From Pontibacter sp. HSC-14F20 (GTDB lineage Bacteria; Bacteroidota; Bacteroidia; Cytophagales; Hymenobacteraceae), in the NCBI RefSeq assembly GCF_019599265.1, contig NZ_JAHZTC010000002.1, forward strand, positions 246,879 through 310,878: 64,000 nucleotides of DNA, in the 5' to 3' direction. Below, piece by piece: positions 26,795 through 35,582 of this stretch (the stretch's first letter is position 1; every line of letters starts with the position of its first letter). The notes under the pieces were generated by a model, which was given only the letters and a program-made list of their open reading frames with translations, did no database searches and had not been told where the DNA came from. The position numbers were made by a program, and so were the translations under genes.

Positions 26795-28054
26795 CTACTG
26801 TCTGAATTGCTGCCTGTTTTTGAAATAATAATTCAGTCCGGACAAAACACCGAGCATCTCTACAAAGAGTGTTTTGTGACGATAGCGGTAGTTAGGGAAG
26901 CCTGATTTTAAGAGTTGTGCATACTGCTTGGGCAATCGCCAGAACAAGTGCCTGATGTAGCCCGCCTTTTGTTGGCGTTGCTGGATCAGGGCAGCGGCGG
27001 CGTGCCCACGCATGTAGTAGAAAATCTGCTTTTTCAGACCTTCAATCTCCCTGCGGTGTTCATGATAAGCGATCGCCCAAGGGTTGTAGTGTATGGTATA
27101 CCCCTTGAGCAGGATTCTGTACCACATCTCGGAATCGCCACTACAACCGGCCGCGCCCACATCCAGGAGCTCATCAAAATACCCTACCTGCTCAAATATC
27201 TCTTTTCTGAAGGCCATGTTTGCCCCGGCGCCGATCACCCAGACCGGCGGACCCTGCGATAAAGTAGCTTGAATAAAATCAGGCGTATAAAAGATGTCGG
27301 TGTAGCCACGGTTAAAACTCCAGTGCTTTTCAAAAATAAACTGCGCCTCGGTTTTTAATTCAGATGCGATCACGAGGCCTGTCATAGCTGCTATACCTGG
27401 CTCCTGAAAGGTCTTCCATACTTGGAAAGCCCACAAGGGGTGAACCGTGACATCATCGTCCACATAGGCAACGATCGGAGCTTGCGCTTCTCTAGCGCCC
27501 GTGTTTCTGGCAATATCAAGCCCTGGGCGGGGCTCCTTTATATAAGTTACCTCCCTGAATTGATTTACAACCTCTGCTGATGCATCATTTGAAGGGGCAT
27601 TGTCAACGACAATGATCTCTACCGGGCGGCAAGGCAGGCTCAGCAGCATGCGCAGACAGTTCTGCAGTTGAGAAGGTCTGTCGTGGGTACAAATAACTGC
27701 TGCTATTGGCACCCTATCAGGTATAGCATCCTTTGAAACCGGGGGGAACAGGTTGTTCAGCCATGGTTCCAAAGTGTGTAAATCTTTTTGATAAATCCCC
27801 TCTTTCCAGGCAGTTGGAGACATATTCGCCTGATTCTCATAAAATGCTATGGCAGGCGAAATCGCCTTAATCAGTTTGTCGTGGTAGCTTGTCTCTGTTA
27901 AGCTTTGCTGCGGGGCTGTAAAAACATGTCCCAAAGCCCTGTCATGCCACCAAAAAACAAGGTAATTGCCTTGATCATGGGTGGTCAGAGAAGGAGCTGA
28001 AAGTCCTTCATGCAGGTAGATGTGGCTGATCTGATAGGGTAAATGGTTACGCAT
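26795..28054 (-). CDS. Family 2 glycosyltransferase (419 aa)
   Basis: The GT2 core begins near residue 115 (VAAVICTHDRPSQL), with IIVVDNAPSNDA, the metal site VAYVDDDVTVHP and the motif GCSGDSEMWYRIL further on. The ~110-residue N-terminal part (HIYLHEGLSAP, LVFWWHDRALG) is a separate region of unknown role seen in some exopolysaccharide transferases. I use the ATG at 28054 (MRNHLPYQ); a longer frame to 28156 would overlap the ABC ATPase gene by 91 bp. It ends 2 bp before the fusion gene start. Confidence 0.87.
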   Translation of the reverse strand: MRNHLPYQISHIYLHEGLSAPSLTTHDQGNYLVFWWHDRALGHVFTAPQQSLTETSYHDKLIKAISPAIAFYENQANMSPTAWKEGIYQKDLHTLEPWLNNLFPPVSKDAIPDRVPIAAVICTHDRPSQLQNCLRMLLSLPCRPVEIIVVDNAPSNDASAEVVNQFREVTYIKEPRPGLDIARNTGAREAQAPIVAYVDDDVTVHPLWAFQVWKTFQEPGIAAMTGLVIASELKTEAQFIFEKHWSFNRGYTDIFYTPDFIQATLSQGPPVWVIGAGANMAFRKEIFEQVGYFDELLDVGAAGCSGDSEMWYRILLKGYTIHYNPWAIAYHEHRREIEGLKKQIFYYMRGHAAAALIQQRQQKAGYIRHLFWRLPKQYAQLLKSGFPNYRYRHKTLFVEMLGVLSGLNYYFKNRQQFRQ

Positions 28055-28065
28055 AGGGATGTTGT

Positions 28066-29358
28066 TTAAATGCCTTCTTGCGGAATCATGATCTCTGCCT
28101 GACGCAGCTGGATGGGAAACTGAGGGCGCACAGTGCCCCACCATTTGCCATACCACTGAATATTTTCACGGTAATCCTCCAGCTCAAACCTGAGGCATTC
28201 TTCATGGTAGTAAAGCGAAATGGAGGTGTCGCGCACGATGATAATGGAAACGTAATAGGAGCCGTCATTTAGAAAATTGCCGGGTATCGTGCACTCTCCC
28301 TCAACAAGGCCTTTGGCGCAGGTAACAGCCGGGGAGGGGAGGTCAAAAATGCATTCGCCGCCAGCTGTGAACAGATGAACGCCAATACTCAGGACGGACT
28401 CCTCCTGCATGTTCCAGAATTGAACCCTGACCGTAAGTGGTGTACGTATATCCAGTGGCGCGTCTAGGGATGCAAGCTGTGGCTCGAGCTCCACAGACCG
28501 GATACGCACCAGTTCATTTCCCGGTGCCTCGTCTGGTGATTGCCATACCTGCATCAGGTGGGCGTCCTGGGTGCTGGTCAGGTACTTGTTCACTATGGCG
28601 GCAGAAGGACCAAATGCCTGCATTTTGCCCTGGTTCAACCATACTGCTTTGTCGCACAGGTTTTTGATGGCCTGCATACTGTGGCTCACAAAGAGGATCG
28701 TTCTGCCCTCTGCCTGAGAGACCTCCCGCATTTTGCCAAGGCACTTTTTCTGAAAGTCAGCGTCACCTACCGCCAATACTTCGTCCACGATCAGAATATC
28801 CGGCTCCAGGTGGGCTGCAACAGCAAATGCCAGTCGCACATACATACCCGATGAATAACGCTTAACAGGGGTGTCGATAAACTGCTCTACCCCTGAAAAG
28901 GCAACGATCTCGTCAAACTTGCGCCTGATCTCAGGTTTGCTCATGCCTAATATATACCCACTGATGTAAATGTTCTCTCTACCGGTTAGCTCCTGGTGAA
29001 AACCCGTGCCCACTTCCAGCAAGCTACTTACCTTGCCCATGCCTCGTACCGTACCGTGGGTGGGGCGTACAATGCGGGAGATTATTTTGAGCAGGGTGGA
29101 CTTACCAGACCCGTTCTTGCCAATAATGCCGATTGCCTCCCCGTGTTTCACCTCCAGGTTGATGTTCTGCAATGCCATGATGGTATCAGGCGATGCTTTG
29201 TGCAGGTATTCATGATTGACCTGAAAGAATGGATCTTCTTTTCGGAGTATGTTGGCAGTCCACCAGCGCTGCAAGTCCTGCCTGAACGAGCCGGTGCCGA
29301 TCACGCCGAGGCGATACATCTTGTACAGGTTTTCTATTTCTATGACGGTTTCAGGCAT
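28066..29358 (-). CDS. wzt: Polysaccharide ABC exporter ATPase with C-terminal glycan-binding domain (430 aa)
   Basis: Wzt-type ATPase that powers export of a finished polysaccharide through the Wzm permease encoded just upstream. The ATPase half (1-~245) has Walker A GKNGSGKSTLL, signature-region RYSSGMYVRLAFA and Walker B DILIVDEVLAVGD. The C-terminal ~170 residues form the beta-sandwich (RIRSVELEPQ to FELEDYREN) that in characterised O-antigen systems recognises the capped chain end. A Wzt with this domain implies that the chain carries a terminal modification. Confidence 0.93.
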   Translation of the reverse strand: MPETVIEIENLYKMYRLGVIGTGSFRQDLQRWWTANILRKEDPFFQVNHEYLHKASPDTIMALQNINLEVKHGEAIGIIGKNGSGKSTLLKIISRIVRPTHGTVRGMGKVSSLLEVGTGFHQELTGRENIYISGYILGMSKPEIRRKFDEIVAFSGVEQFIDTPVKRYSSGMYVRLAFAVAAHLEPDILIVDEVLAVGDADFQKKCLGKMREVSQAEGRTILFVSHSMQAIKNLCDKAVWLNQGKMQAFGPSAAIVNKYLTSTQDAHLMQVWQSPDEAPGNELVRIRSVELEPQLASLDAPLDIRTPLTVRVQFWNMQEESVLSIGVHLFTAGGECIFDLPSPAVTCAKGLVEGECTIPGNFLNDGSYYVSIIIVRDTSISLYYHEECLRFELEDYRENIQWYGKWWGTVRPQFPIQLRQAEIMIPQEGI

Positions 29359-29369
29359 GTGGCGCAGGT

Positions 29370-30224
29370 TTAGACTACATCGATCAGTTTATCTCCCTGC
29401 TTATTGAAAAGCAGCATAGACCCTGTAAGTAACACAATTGTAAAGGACAGGCTATAGATGAAATGAACCAGCGTTAGGGTGCCTTCCCCCAGAATAGACA
29501 ATCGGAATAGTTCAAAGACAGGGGTGATAGGGTTTAGCTCGACTAACCAGCGCATGTTCTCCGGTACGGCTGCCAGGGGGTAGATAACCGGAGTTACAAA
29601 CATAAGAAGCCGAATGCCCAGTGCCACAAGATTTGAAAAGTCGCGGTATTTGGCTGTGAGAATGGAGAACAGCAAACCCATACCCAAACTGATGCCTGCC
29701 GTAAGCAGGATAGCCACAGGGAAAGCTAAAGGCCAGAGCCCTGTCTGCAGCTGTAAATCAGTCGTGATGCTATAGTAAAAGACAATTGCCAGAAGCATAA
29801 GCAATTGCATAGCGAAGCGCAGCAACTGCGTGCCAATGACAGATATAGGCATGATGATACGTGGGAAGTAGACCTTACTGAAAACCTGAACATTTTCCTT
29901 GAATGTGCTGGCCGTGCCGATAAAGCTGTCGCTAAGGAAGTTCCAAAGCACTATACCTGCAGCATAGAATAGAACAGGCGGTAGAGTGCCAGTAGAAATG
30001 CCGGCAATTTTATGAAATACGATTACAAATGTTACCAGTGTCAGTGCAGGCTGAAACAGGATCCAGATAGGTCCTAATACTGTTTGTTGGTAGTTGAGTA
30101 TAAAATTGCGCCTTACTAAACCAAAAAGCAGATGACGATATGACCAAAGCTCCTTAAGACTATGATTCCATATGCTGGTTCTGCTACCAATCTCCCATTC
30201 CCACTCCTGCGTAGCTATAGGCAT
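29370..30224 (-). CDS. wzm: Polysaccharide ABC exporter permease (284 aa)
   Basis: ABC-2-type permease with six hydrophobic segments (TVLGPIWILFQPALTLVTFV, LPPVLFYAAGIVLWNFLSDS and others) and the LNPITPVFELFR motif common to polysaccharide exporters. The length is typical for Wzm. It is the first gene of the ABC-dependent operon, and its promoter must be in the AT-rich spacer upstream of 30224. Together with Wzt it carries the polymer made by the downstream transferases across the inner membrane. Confidence 0.93.
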   Translation of the reverse strand: MPIATQEWEWEIGSRTSIWNHSLKELWSYRHLLFGLVRRNFILNYQQTVLGPIWILFQPALTLVTFVIVFHKIAGISTGTLPPVLFYAAGIVLWNFLSDSFIGTASTFKENVQVFSKVYFPRIIMPISVIGTQLLRFAMQLLMLLAIVFYYSITTDLQLQTGLWPLAFPVAILLTAGISLGMGLLFSILTAKYRDFSNLVALGIRLLMFVTPVIYPLAAVPENMRWLVELNPITPVFELFRLSILGEGTLTLVHFIYSLSFTIVLLTGSMLLFNKQGDKLIDVV

Positions 30225-31085
30225 ATTTCAAATTTTTATAATAATATAACTATTGTTACTCTGATTTGACCAAAATGTTCTGTTTAGCCTTGACTATTTC
30301 AGATAAGCCTTCTATAATTTCTTGAGGTTTGTTATGTACTGTAAAGGATTACCCTATCTGTCTTTTCAGTATAGCTAAAACCACCTTTTACAAGACTTAT
30401 CTGAACATTATTAAGAGGGCTACCTCCATAATTTGAATCAGCAATCCGAAAAAGATTCCCCACTGACTATAATAACCCGGAAGAGTTATTCGTTTAGTCC
30501 TAATCTATCTTATGTTATGGATTAGGGTGTGATTTGCACTAAAATATCTAGTTTGTTTTCATGATATAAGGTATTCTAAATCTAAAACCCATGATGTCTC
30601 TTAACAGATTGATTTAGTTATACATATAAGTCAATATTTAATTATCTGATAAATTTTATAATTGAAAAGTTATAAATTAAGACGAGGTTAAATAAATGGT
30701 TTTATATAGTGTATATGAAATAGTTACACGTTTTCTTGTGCTTAACTAATATTTTACAAGAAACTTAAGAGAAGTTAGAGGTTTTAGAGTTGTTGCGTTT
30801 TCATTTTTGGGATTAAGTCTTTTACATTTGTCAATCGCTATTAACGAAAATATTCAAAATGAATGAAGGTCATAAGTTCGTTAAGATTTAGCTACAAGAG
30901 GACGTAAAACCTTAAATGGAGGGTGTGTATGATAAGACTTTTAAAAGTAGGCAACTGATAATTGCCAGATAAAATTTTTGTTGAACTTACTAAAAGTGCT
31001 GGCTGCTAGTGCTTTATAGGGAAATATACTTAGCAGTAAAAATACAATTACCAATTATTAAATTTTCAACTTTAGCCAAAACAAG
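30225..31085. other. 861-bp AT-rich divergent intergenic region
   Basis: Between the ABC-exporter operon (-) and the first lyase-like gene (+). No open frame has coding character, and no RNA gene was recognised. It must hold both promoters; the one on the plus side is described separately at 30823. Confidence 0.6.
30812..30830 (+). promoter_or_regulatory. Candidate promoter of the first lyase-like gene
   Basis: TACATTTG (30823-30830) matches the Bacteroidota -7 element TAnnTTTG. The same context (AAGTC-T/C-TTTACATTTGT) recurs at a similar distance upstream of the paralogous gene, although most of the leader between box and gene has diverged. It lies 256 bp before the ATG, so the transcript would have a long leader. 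No clear -33 element at standard spacing. Confidence 0.45.
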
Positions 31086-31900
31086 ATGAAATTGAGATTC
31101 CGTAACATGATGCTGCCAATGCTGGCAGGCGCCCTAGCCTTTTCATGCGAGAAAAAAGAAATGGAAGAGCTTTCACCTTCCGCAGCCCTAAGCGCTGAAG
31201 CCTCGCAGAATGCGACGGCCAACCACATATTCGAAGAGACGTTTGAGGGAAGTAAAGCCTTCTCCGGACGCCACACCCAATTCGCCTCCACCTCTTACTC
31301 TTTCCAGATGGCGACTAACCCGGTGTTTCGGGGAGCTAAGTCTGGTCGTTTCGAACTGCGTAGCTCGGACACACAAGTAGCCAACGGCACGCGTGCCGAG
31401 GTGATCGTGGCCGACCCGGCCACCAACAAGGATCGCTGGTACAGCTTTGCGGCTTACTTCCCTGCCAAAGACTATGCCTCTGATTCAGGCTCTGAGCTGA
31501 TCAGCCAGTGGTGGCAGACCTCAGGTAGCACGCAGGCTACCTCGCTGCGCGTTCGTCAGGACCGCCTGATTCTGCGCACTGGCAACAACGCCAGCTCCCT
31601 CAAGGAGATCGATCTGGGTAAGATTACCAAAGACAGCTGGCAGGAATACGTTTTCCACTTTATTCACTCTTACGGCTCTGACGGCCTGATCGAGATCTGG
31701 CGCAATGGTACCAAGATCCTTACTCACAAGGGCGGAAACATGTACGACACGAAGATGCCGAACTGGAAGATTGGTATTTACCGCGCTTCCTGGAACAGCG
31801 GCTCCACTTCGACAACCAAGCGTGTACTTTACTTTGACAACATCCGCGTGGGCAATGAGCGGGCCTCCTTCAACGAGATGTCCTCTTCTGGTAGCAACAC
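31058..31900 (+). repeat. 843-bp direct repeat, copy 1
   Basis: Identical in length to the block at 33520-34362 and covers the last ~28 bp of the leader plus the lyase domain. I compared the two copies base by base: 16 differences, of which 14 fall within 31572-31620. The single others are at 31103 and 31524. Confidence 0.95.
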
Positions 31901-32807
31901 TACTGCTCCAGTTGAAACTCCAACAGCTCCAACCGAGCCAACCCCTTCTCCGTCTCCTTCACCTGAAACCAACCCAATTGGAAGTGTGCCAGCTACTGGA
32001 GCACACAGCGTCATCTTGGTTGATGCTGGAACAGAGAAAGATGTGATGACCGTTAAAAACGGTGCTACGCTTAGTTTTAGTGAACTGCGCACCAGAAAGT
32101 TTAACTTCCGCTCTAACGTTGATCCCACTACAGTAGGTAGCGTAAAGTTTGAGTTGAAAGGCGCAATGAACCGCACGTATACTGATAATGCTGCGCCTTA
32201 TGCGCTGTTTGGTGACGATGGAAGAGGTAACTACTATTTCGGTAACACCGCTATGTCAACTGGTAGCTATACCCTGACAGTTACACCTTACTCTGGCTCA
32301 AATGGTTCAGGTACTGCCGGTACTCCGGTAACAGTAAGCTTCAATATAGTTGAGTCTGGTTCAGGTTCGACAGCGGAGACCTCTCCAGTAGCACCTGCTC
32401 CAACTCCTTCTGGGCCAGTAACAACTCCTCCAAGCACTTCAACTTCTTCACAGATCTCAAGTCTGACACTGGTTGATGCGCATACTGAGAAAGACGTGAT
32501 GCAGCTGGCTAACGGTGCCTCACTTAGCTTCAGCGCGTTAGGTACAAAGAAATTCAACTTCCGCGCTGACCTTAAGTCTGGTGTAGGAAGCGTGAAGTTT
32601 GAGCTGAAAGGCGCAATGAACCGCTCGTATACTGATAATGCCGCACCACATGCTTTGTTCGGTGACGATGGAAGAGGTAACTACTATTATGGTAACCTGA
32701 CTATGCCGGCCGGAACTTATACCTTGACAGCTACGCCTTATTCAGGCAGCAACGGTTCGGGTACTGCAGGTACACCAGTGACTTATTCCTTCACTGTTAA
32801 GAACTAG
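31086..32807 (+). CDS. Polysaccharide-lyase-like lipoprotein with two C-terminal repeat domains (573 aa)
   Basis: The N-terminus is a lipoprotein signal (MLAGALAFSC, Cys ~22). Residues ~45-270 form a jelly-roll domain of the polysaccharide lyase type (PF14099-like): IFEETFEGS, SGRFELRSSD, ELISQWWQTS, SLRVRQDRLILRTGN, WQEYVFHFIHSYGSDGLIEI and WKIGIYRASWNS. A Pro/Thr/Ser linker follows, then two copies of a ~110-residue beta domain (about 310-425 and 460-573), each with VGSVKFELKGAMNR, NAAP-ALFGDDGRGNYY and TATPYSGSNGSGTAGTPVT. Such domains often bind carbohydrate or the cell surface. Position beside exopolysaccharide genes suggests trimming or release of the organism's own polymer. The lyase chemistry is inferred from the fold. 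Confidence 0.82.
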   Translation: MKLRFRNMMLPMLAGALAFSCEKKEMEELSPSAALSAEASQNATANHIFEETFEGSKAFSGRHTQFASTSYSFQMATNPVFRGAKSGRFELRSSDTQVANGTRAEVIVADPATNKDRWYSFAAYFPAKDYASDSGSELISQWWQTSGSTQATSLRVRQDRLILRTGNNASSLKEIDLGKITKDSWQEYVFHFIHSYGSDGLIEIWRNGTKILTHKGGNMYDTKMPNWKIGIYRASWNSGSTSTTKRVLYFDNIRVGNERASFNEMSSSGSNTTAPVETPTAPTEPTPSPSPSPETNPIGSVPATGAHSVILVDAGTEKDVMTVKNGATLSFSELRTRKFNFRSNVDPTTVGSVKFELKGAMNRTYTDNAAPYALFGDDGRGNYYFGNTAMSTGSYTLTVTPYSGSNGSGTAGTPVTVSFNIVESGSGSTAETSPVAPAPTPSGPVTTPPSTSTSSQISSLTLVDAHTEKDVMQLANGASLSFSALGTKKFNFRADLKSGVGSVKFELKGAMNRSYTDNAAPHALFGDDGRGNYYYGNLTMPAGTYTLTATPYSGSNGSGTAGTPVTYSFTVKN

Positions 32808-32844
32808 AGTTTTCAGAATAATACCTGAAGTGGTATAATACTTT

Positions 32845-32877
32845 AAAGCAGCTGGCCGAAGGTCAGCTGCTTTTTTT
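32845..32877 (+). terminator. Rho-independent terminator
   Basis: AAGCAGCTGGCC and GGTCAGCTGCTT form a near-perfect stem with a GAA loop, followed by seven T. It lies 38 bp after the stop of the first lyase-like gene. Confidence 0.9.
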
Positions 32878-33258
32878 ATAAATGTATAGTTGACAGTGAG
32901 TTAATGTATATGGTGTCATGGTTTTGAAAAGTCCAATCTTGGTAACTGCTATATAGAACAGACAGGTTTTGTTACCACAAATGTTTAACATAGGCTGTGC
33001 TTAAGGGAGAGTAAAATTCAACATTCTGTCTATTTCAGAAAGCCTATTTTGAAATTTTCAATATAGAAACCAAGCATTAAAGAATTGGAAAGGATTAAAA
33101 TTTAATAAACAATAATTCAATATGGATTTTCAATAGTTGTTTTTTTAAATATATAAAGTTACATGCAAAACAAGTGTTTTTATATAATTTAAATTATTAT
33201 AAATCTGAAATAATTAAGAAAAGCACTTTTTTTGAGTATAAGCGCTTTCAAAAGTTGC

Positions 33259-33277
33259 TAAAAGTCCTTTACATTTG
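33259..33277 (+). promoter_or_regulatory. Candidate promoter of the second lyase-like gene
   Basis: TACATTTG at 33270-33277, preceded by AAAAGTCCTT, parallels the box upstream of the first copy and lies 271 bp before the ATG. Conservation within otherwise diverged spacers is the main support. Confidence 0.45.
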
Positions 33278-33519
33278 TGACTGTCGATTGAGAAAAATAT
33301 CCAATTAATAAACGTTTTGCTTTCTATTGGATAAGAGCTTTAAAATATTGATCATTAAATAAATATGCTTTAATACGAGAGTGATCATAAGAGATTGGAG
33401 GTTAGTTTAAGTACTATTGCTTGATCTCGCTGATTTTAAAGGAGTGTTAATAGCCAAAAGAGGATTGTAACGATTGATTTTATAAAGAAAGTACCAGGAT
33501 TAATTAAACTTTTAGCCAA

Positions 33520-34362
33520 TTAAATTTTCAACTTTAGCCAAAACAAGATGAAATTGAGATTCCGCAACATGATGCTGCCAATGCTGGCAGGCGCCCTAGC
33601 CTTTTCATGCGAGAAAAAAGAAATGGAAGAGCTTTCACCTTCCGCAGCCCTAAGCGCTGAAGCCTCGCAGAATGCGACGGCCAACCACATATTCGAAGAG
33701 ACGTTTGAGGGAAGTAAAGCCTTCTCCGGACGCCACACCCAATTCGCCTCCACCTCTTACTCTTTCCAGATGGCGACTAACCCGGTGTTTCGGGGAGCTA
33801 AGTCTGGTCGTTTCGAACTGCGTAGCTCGGACACACAAGTAGCCAACGGCACGCGTGCCGAGGTGATCGTGGCCGACCCGGCCACCAACAAGGATCGCTG
33901 GTACAGCTTTGCGGCTTACTTCCCTGCCAAAGACTATGCCTCTGATTCAGGCTCTGAGCTGATCAGCCAGTGGTGGCAGACCTCAAGTAGCACGCAGGCT
34001 ACCTCGCTGCGCGTTCGTCAGGACCGCCTGATTTTGCGCACCGGTAATAACGCCAACTCTCTTAAAGATATTGATTTAGGCCAGATTACCAAAGACAGCT
34101 GGCAGGAATACGTTTTCCACTTTATTCACTCTTACGGCTCTGACGGCCTGATCGAGATCTGGCGCAATGGTACCAAGATCCTTACTCACAAGGGCGGAAA
34201 CATGTACGACACGAAGATGCCGAACTGGAAGATTGGTATTTACCGCGCTTCCTGGAACAGCGGCTCCACTTCGACAACCAAGCGTGTACTTTACTTTGAC
34301 AACATCCGCGTGGGCAATGAGCGGGCCTCCTTCAACGAGATGTCCTCTTCTGGTAGCAACAC
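33520..34362 (+). repeat. 843-bp direct repeat, copy 2
   Basis: Second copy of the block at 31058-31900, no gaps. The diverged tract lies at about 34034-34082, where this copy uses more A/T-ending codons than its surroundings. Confidence 0.95.
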
Positions 34363-34786
34363 CACTGTTTCAACGCAGCCAACTGAGCCTGCTCCAACGC
34401 CAACTGATCCAAGCGCTATAACATCTTCTCAGGTTGCTGGTATCACGTTGGTAAATGCTAGTACAGAAAGAGATTTGATGAAGTTGACAAATGGTGCTGC
34501 TTTTAGCTTTAGTGCTTTGGGTACGACGAAGTTGAATTTCCGCGCTGATTTGAAGTCTGGCGTAGGTAGCGTAAAGTTTGATTTGAAAGGTGCTAAGTCG
34601 CATTCTTACATTGATAACGCTGCACCACATGCCCTCTTTGGAGATGATGGAAGAGGTAACTACTACTATGGAAACTTGACGCTGCCAGCAGGCAACTATA
34701 CCTTGACTGCTACTCCTTATTCAGGAAGCAAAGGCACAGGAACAGTAGGTACGCCGGTAACATATAGTTTCTCAATCAAGAATTAA
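33548..34786 (+). CDS. Polysaccharide-lyase-like lipoprotein with one C-terminal repeat domain (412 aa)
   Basis: Paralog of the gene at 31086. The lipoprotein signal and lyase jelly roll are almost identical to it (four residue differences up to about residue 275). After the linker only one beta repeat domain is present (ITLVNASTERDLMKL to TPVTYSFSIKN), and its DNA is clearly more A/T-rich and diverged than the lyase part. So the N-terminal part looks recently homogenised and the C-terminal part older. Function as for the first copy; the single repeat may change surface anchoring or substrate avidity. Confidence 0.82.
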   Translation: MKLRFRNMMLPMLAGALAFSCEKKEMEELSPSAALSAEASQNATANHIFEETFEGSKAFSGRHTQFASTSYSFQMATNPVFRGAKSGRFELRSSDTQVANGTRAEVIVADPATNKDRWYSFAAYFPAKDYASDSGSELISQWWQTSSSTQATSLRVRQDRLILRTGNNANSLKDIDLGQITKDSWQEYVFHFIHSYGSDGLIEIWRNGTKILTHKGGNMYDTKMPNWKIGIYRASWNSGSTSTTKRVLYFDNIRVGNERASFNEMSSSGSNTTVSTQPTEPAPTPTDPSAITSSQVAGITLVNASTERDLMKLTNGAAFSFSALGTTKLNFRADLKSGVGSVKFDLKGAKSHSYIDNAAPHALFGDDGRGNYYYGNLTLPAGNYTLTATPYSGSKGTGTVGTPVTYSFSIKN

Positions 34787-35582
34787 TACTATGCTATAAT
34801 GCCTGATTCAGGCACTATTATAAAAGAGCAGTTGGCTTATTTGCTGACTGCTCTTTTTTTTATGAGTTGTGCTCGATATAGTATGTTTAGATCTATTCTT
34901 TTTGCTCACTATACATCAGTGACTATATTCTTTACGCAATGTTATCTGTATCCAGGCTTCTTAAAGTGCAAGATTAGATGGCGACCTGCTTATAATTCAA
35001 ATTCTAGGCTCTAAAACTCTAATTTTTCTTTTTTCTTGTTAGAAAGAGCTTCGTAAATAAATATCTACTCATTTTATTTTACAAATATCGTTCACCCTTA
35101 AAAAAGGGTTGTTCGCTAATAAAAACGAAAAGTTAGCACCCAAATCTCTAGAATTAAGTATACTCAATATAAAATTCATATAAAATAATAATTAATAATA
35201 TTATTTGTGATGTAACATTTATTCTATAATTACTTATATATATAGAAAGAGCTGTTAAGCCTAGAAGATTTAAATTCTGAGAGTTGAGGAATGTTTAACT
35301 ATTACGTTGTTAAGTCTATGGAAAAGAATATACCTACAATACCAGTTAGTGCCTCATACAGAACCATTTTTTACACGCTAAAAGTATGGGGTATTTAAGG
35401 ACACATAATCAATACAAGTTTATAATGGCAGTTGAAAAGGCAGTGGAATAGAAGAACTTACATTCCAAAGTAGCTTAGCTTGCCTGCTTCCCCAATAATT
35501 TCACCACTGACATAGTGCATCCTAATTATTGTAGAGAAATCTGCCTACATGTATGTTGCTCATTTGATTTTAGTTTAAGATT
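34787..35582 (+). other. 796-bp AT-rich intergenic region
   Basis: After the terminator this stretch contains only short frames without family features (including a 71-codon one at 34799-35014 that runs through the terminator hairpin) and a small AACCC/GGGTT-type palindrome near 35094-35110. It presumably holds the promoter of the phosphoglycosyltransferase gene, though no box could be fixed. Confidence 0.6.
34823..34860 (+). terminator. Rho-independent terminator
   Basis: Stem AAAGAGCAGT / ACTGCTCTTT with a 14-base loop and a run of T, 36 bp after the stop of the second lyase-like gene. Confidence 0.88.

Larger units (their letters stand above)
32808..33547 (+). other. 740-bp AT-rich spacer between the two lyase-like paralogs
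   Basis: Starts with the terminator of the first gene and ends with the conserved leader of the second. Apart from the promoter box at 33270 and the last ~28 bp, it is unlike the spacer before the first copy. No gene is seen. Confidence 0.6.

Noticed and set aside
28055..28156. Longer start for the glycosyltransferase at 26795
   Set aside because: It overlaps the Wzt gene by 91 bp and the added residues have no family character; ATG 28054 fits operon spacing.
31058..34362. CRISPR array or transposon as source of the direct repeats at 31-34 kb
   Set aside because: The repeat is one gene-sized block with two copies, no spacers, no inverted ends and no transposase; gene duplication explains it.
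34799..35014. 71-codon plus-strand frame after the second lyase-like gene
   Set aside because: It runs straight through the terminator hairpin and its T-run and has no conserved features.
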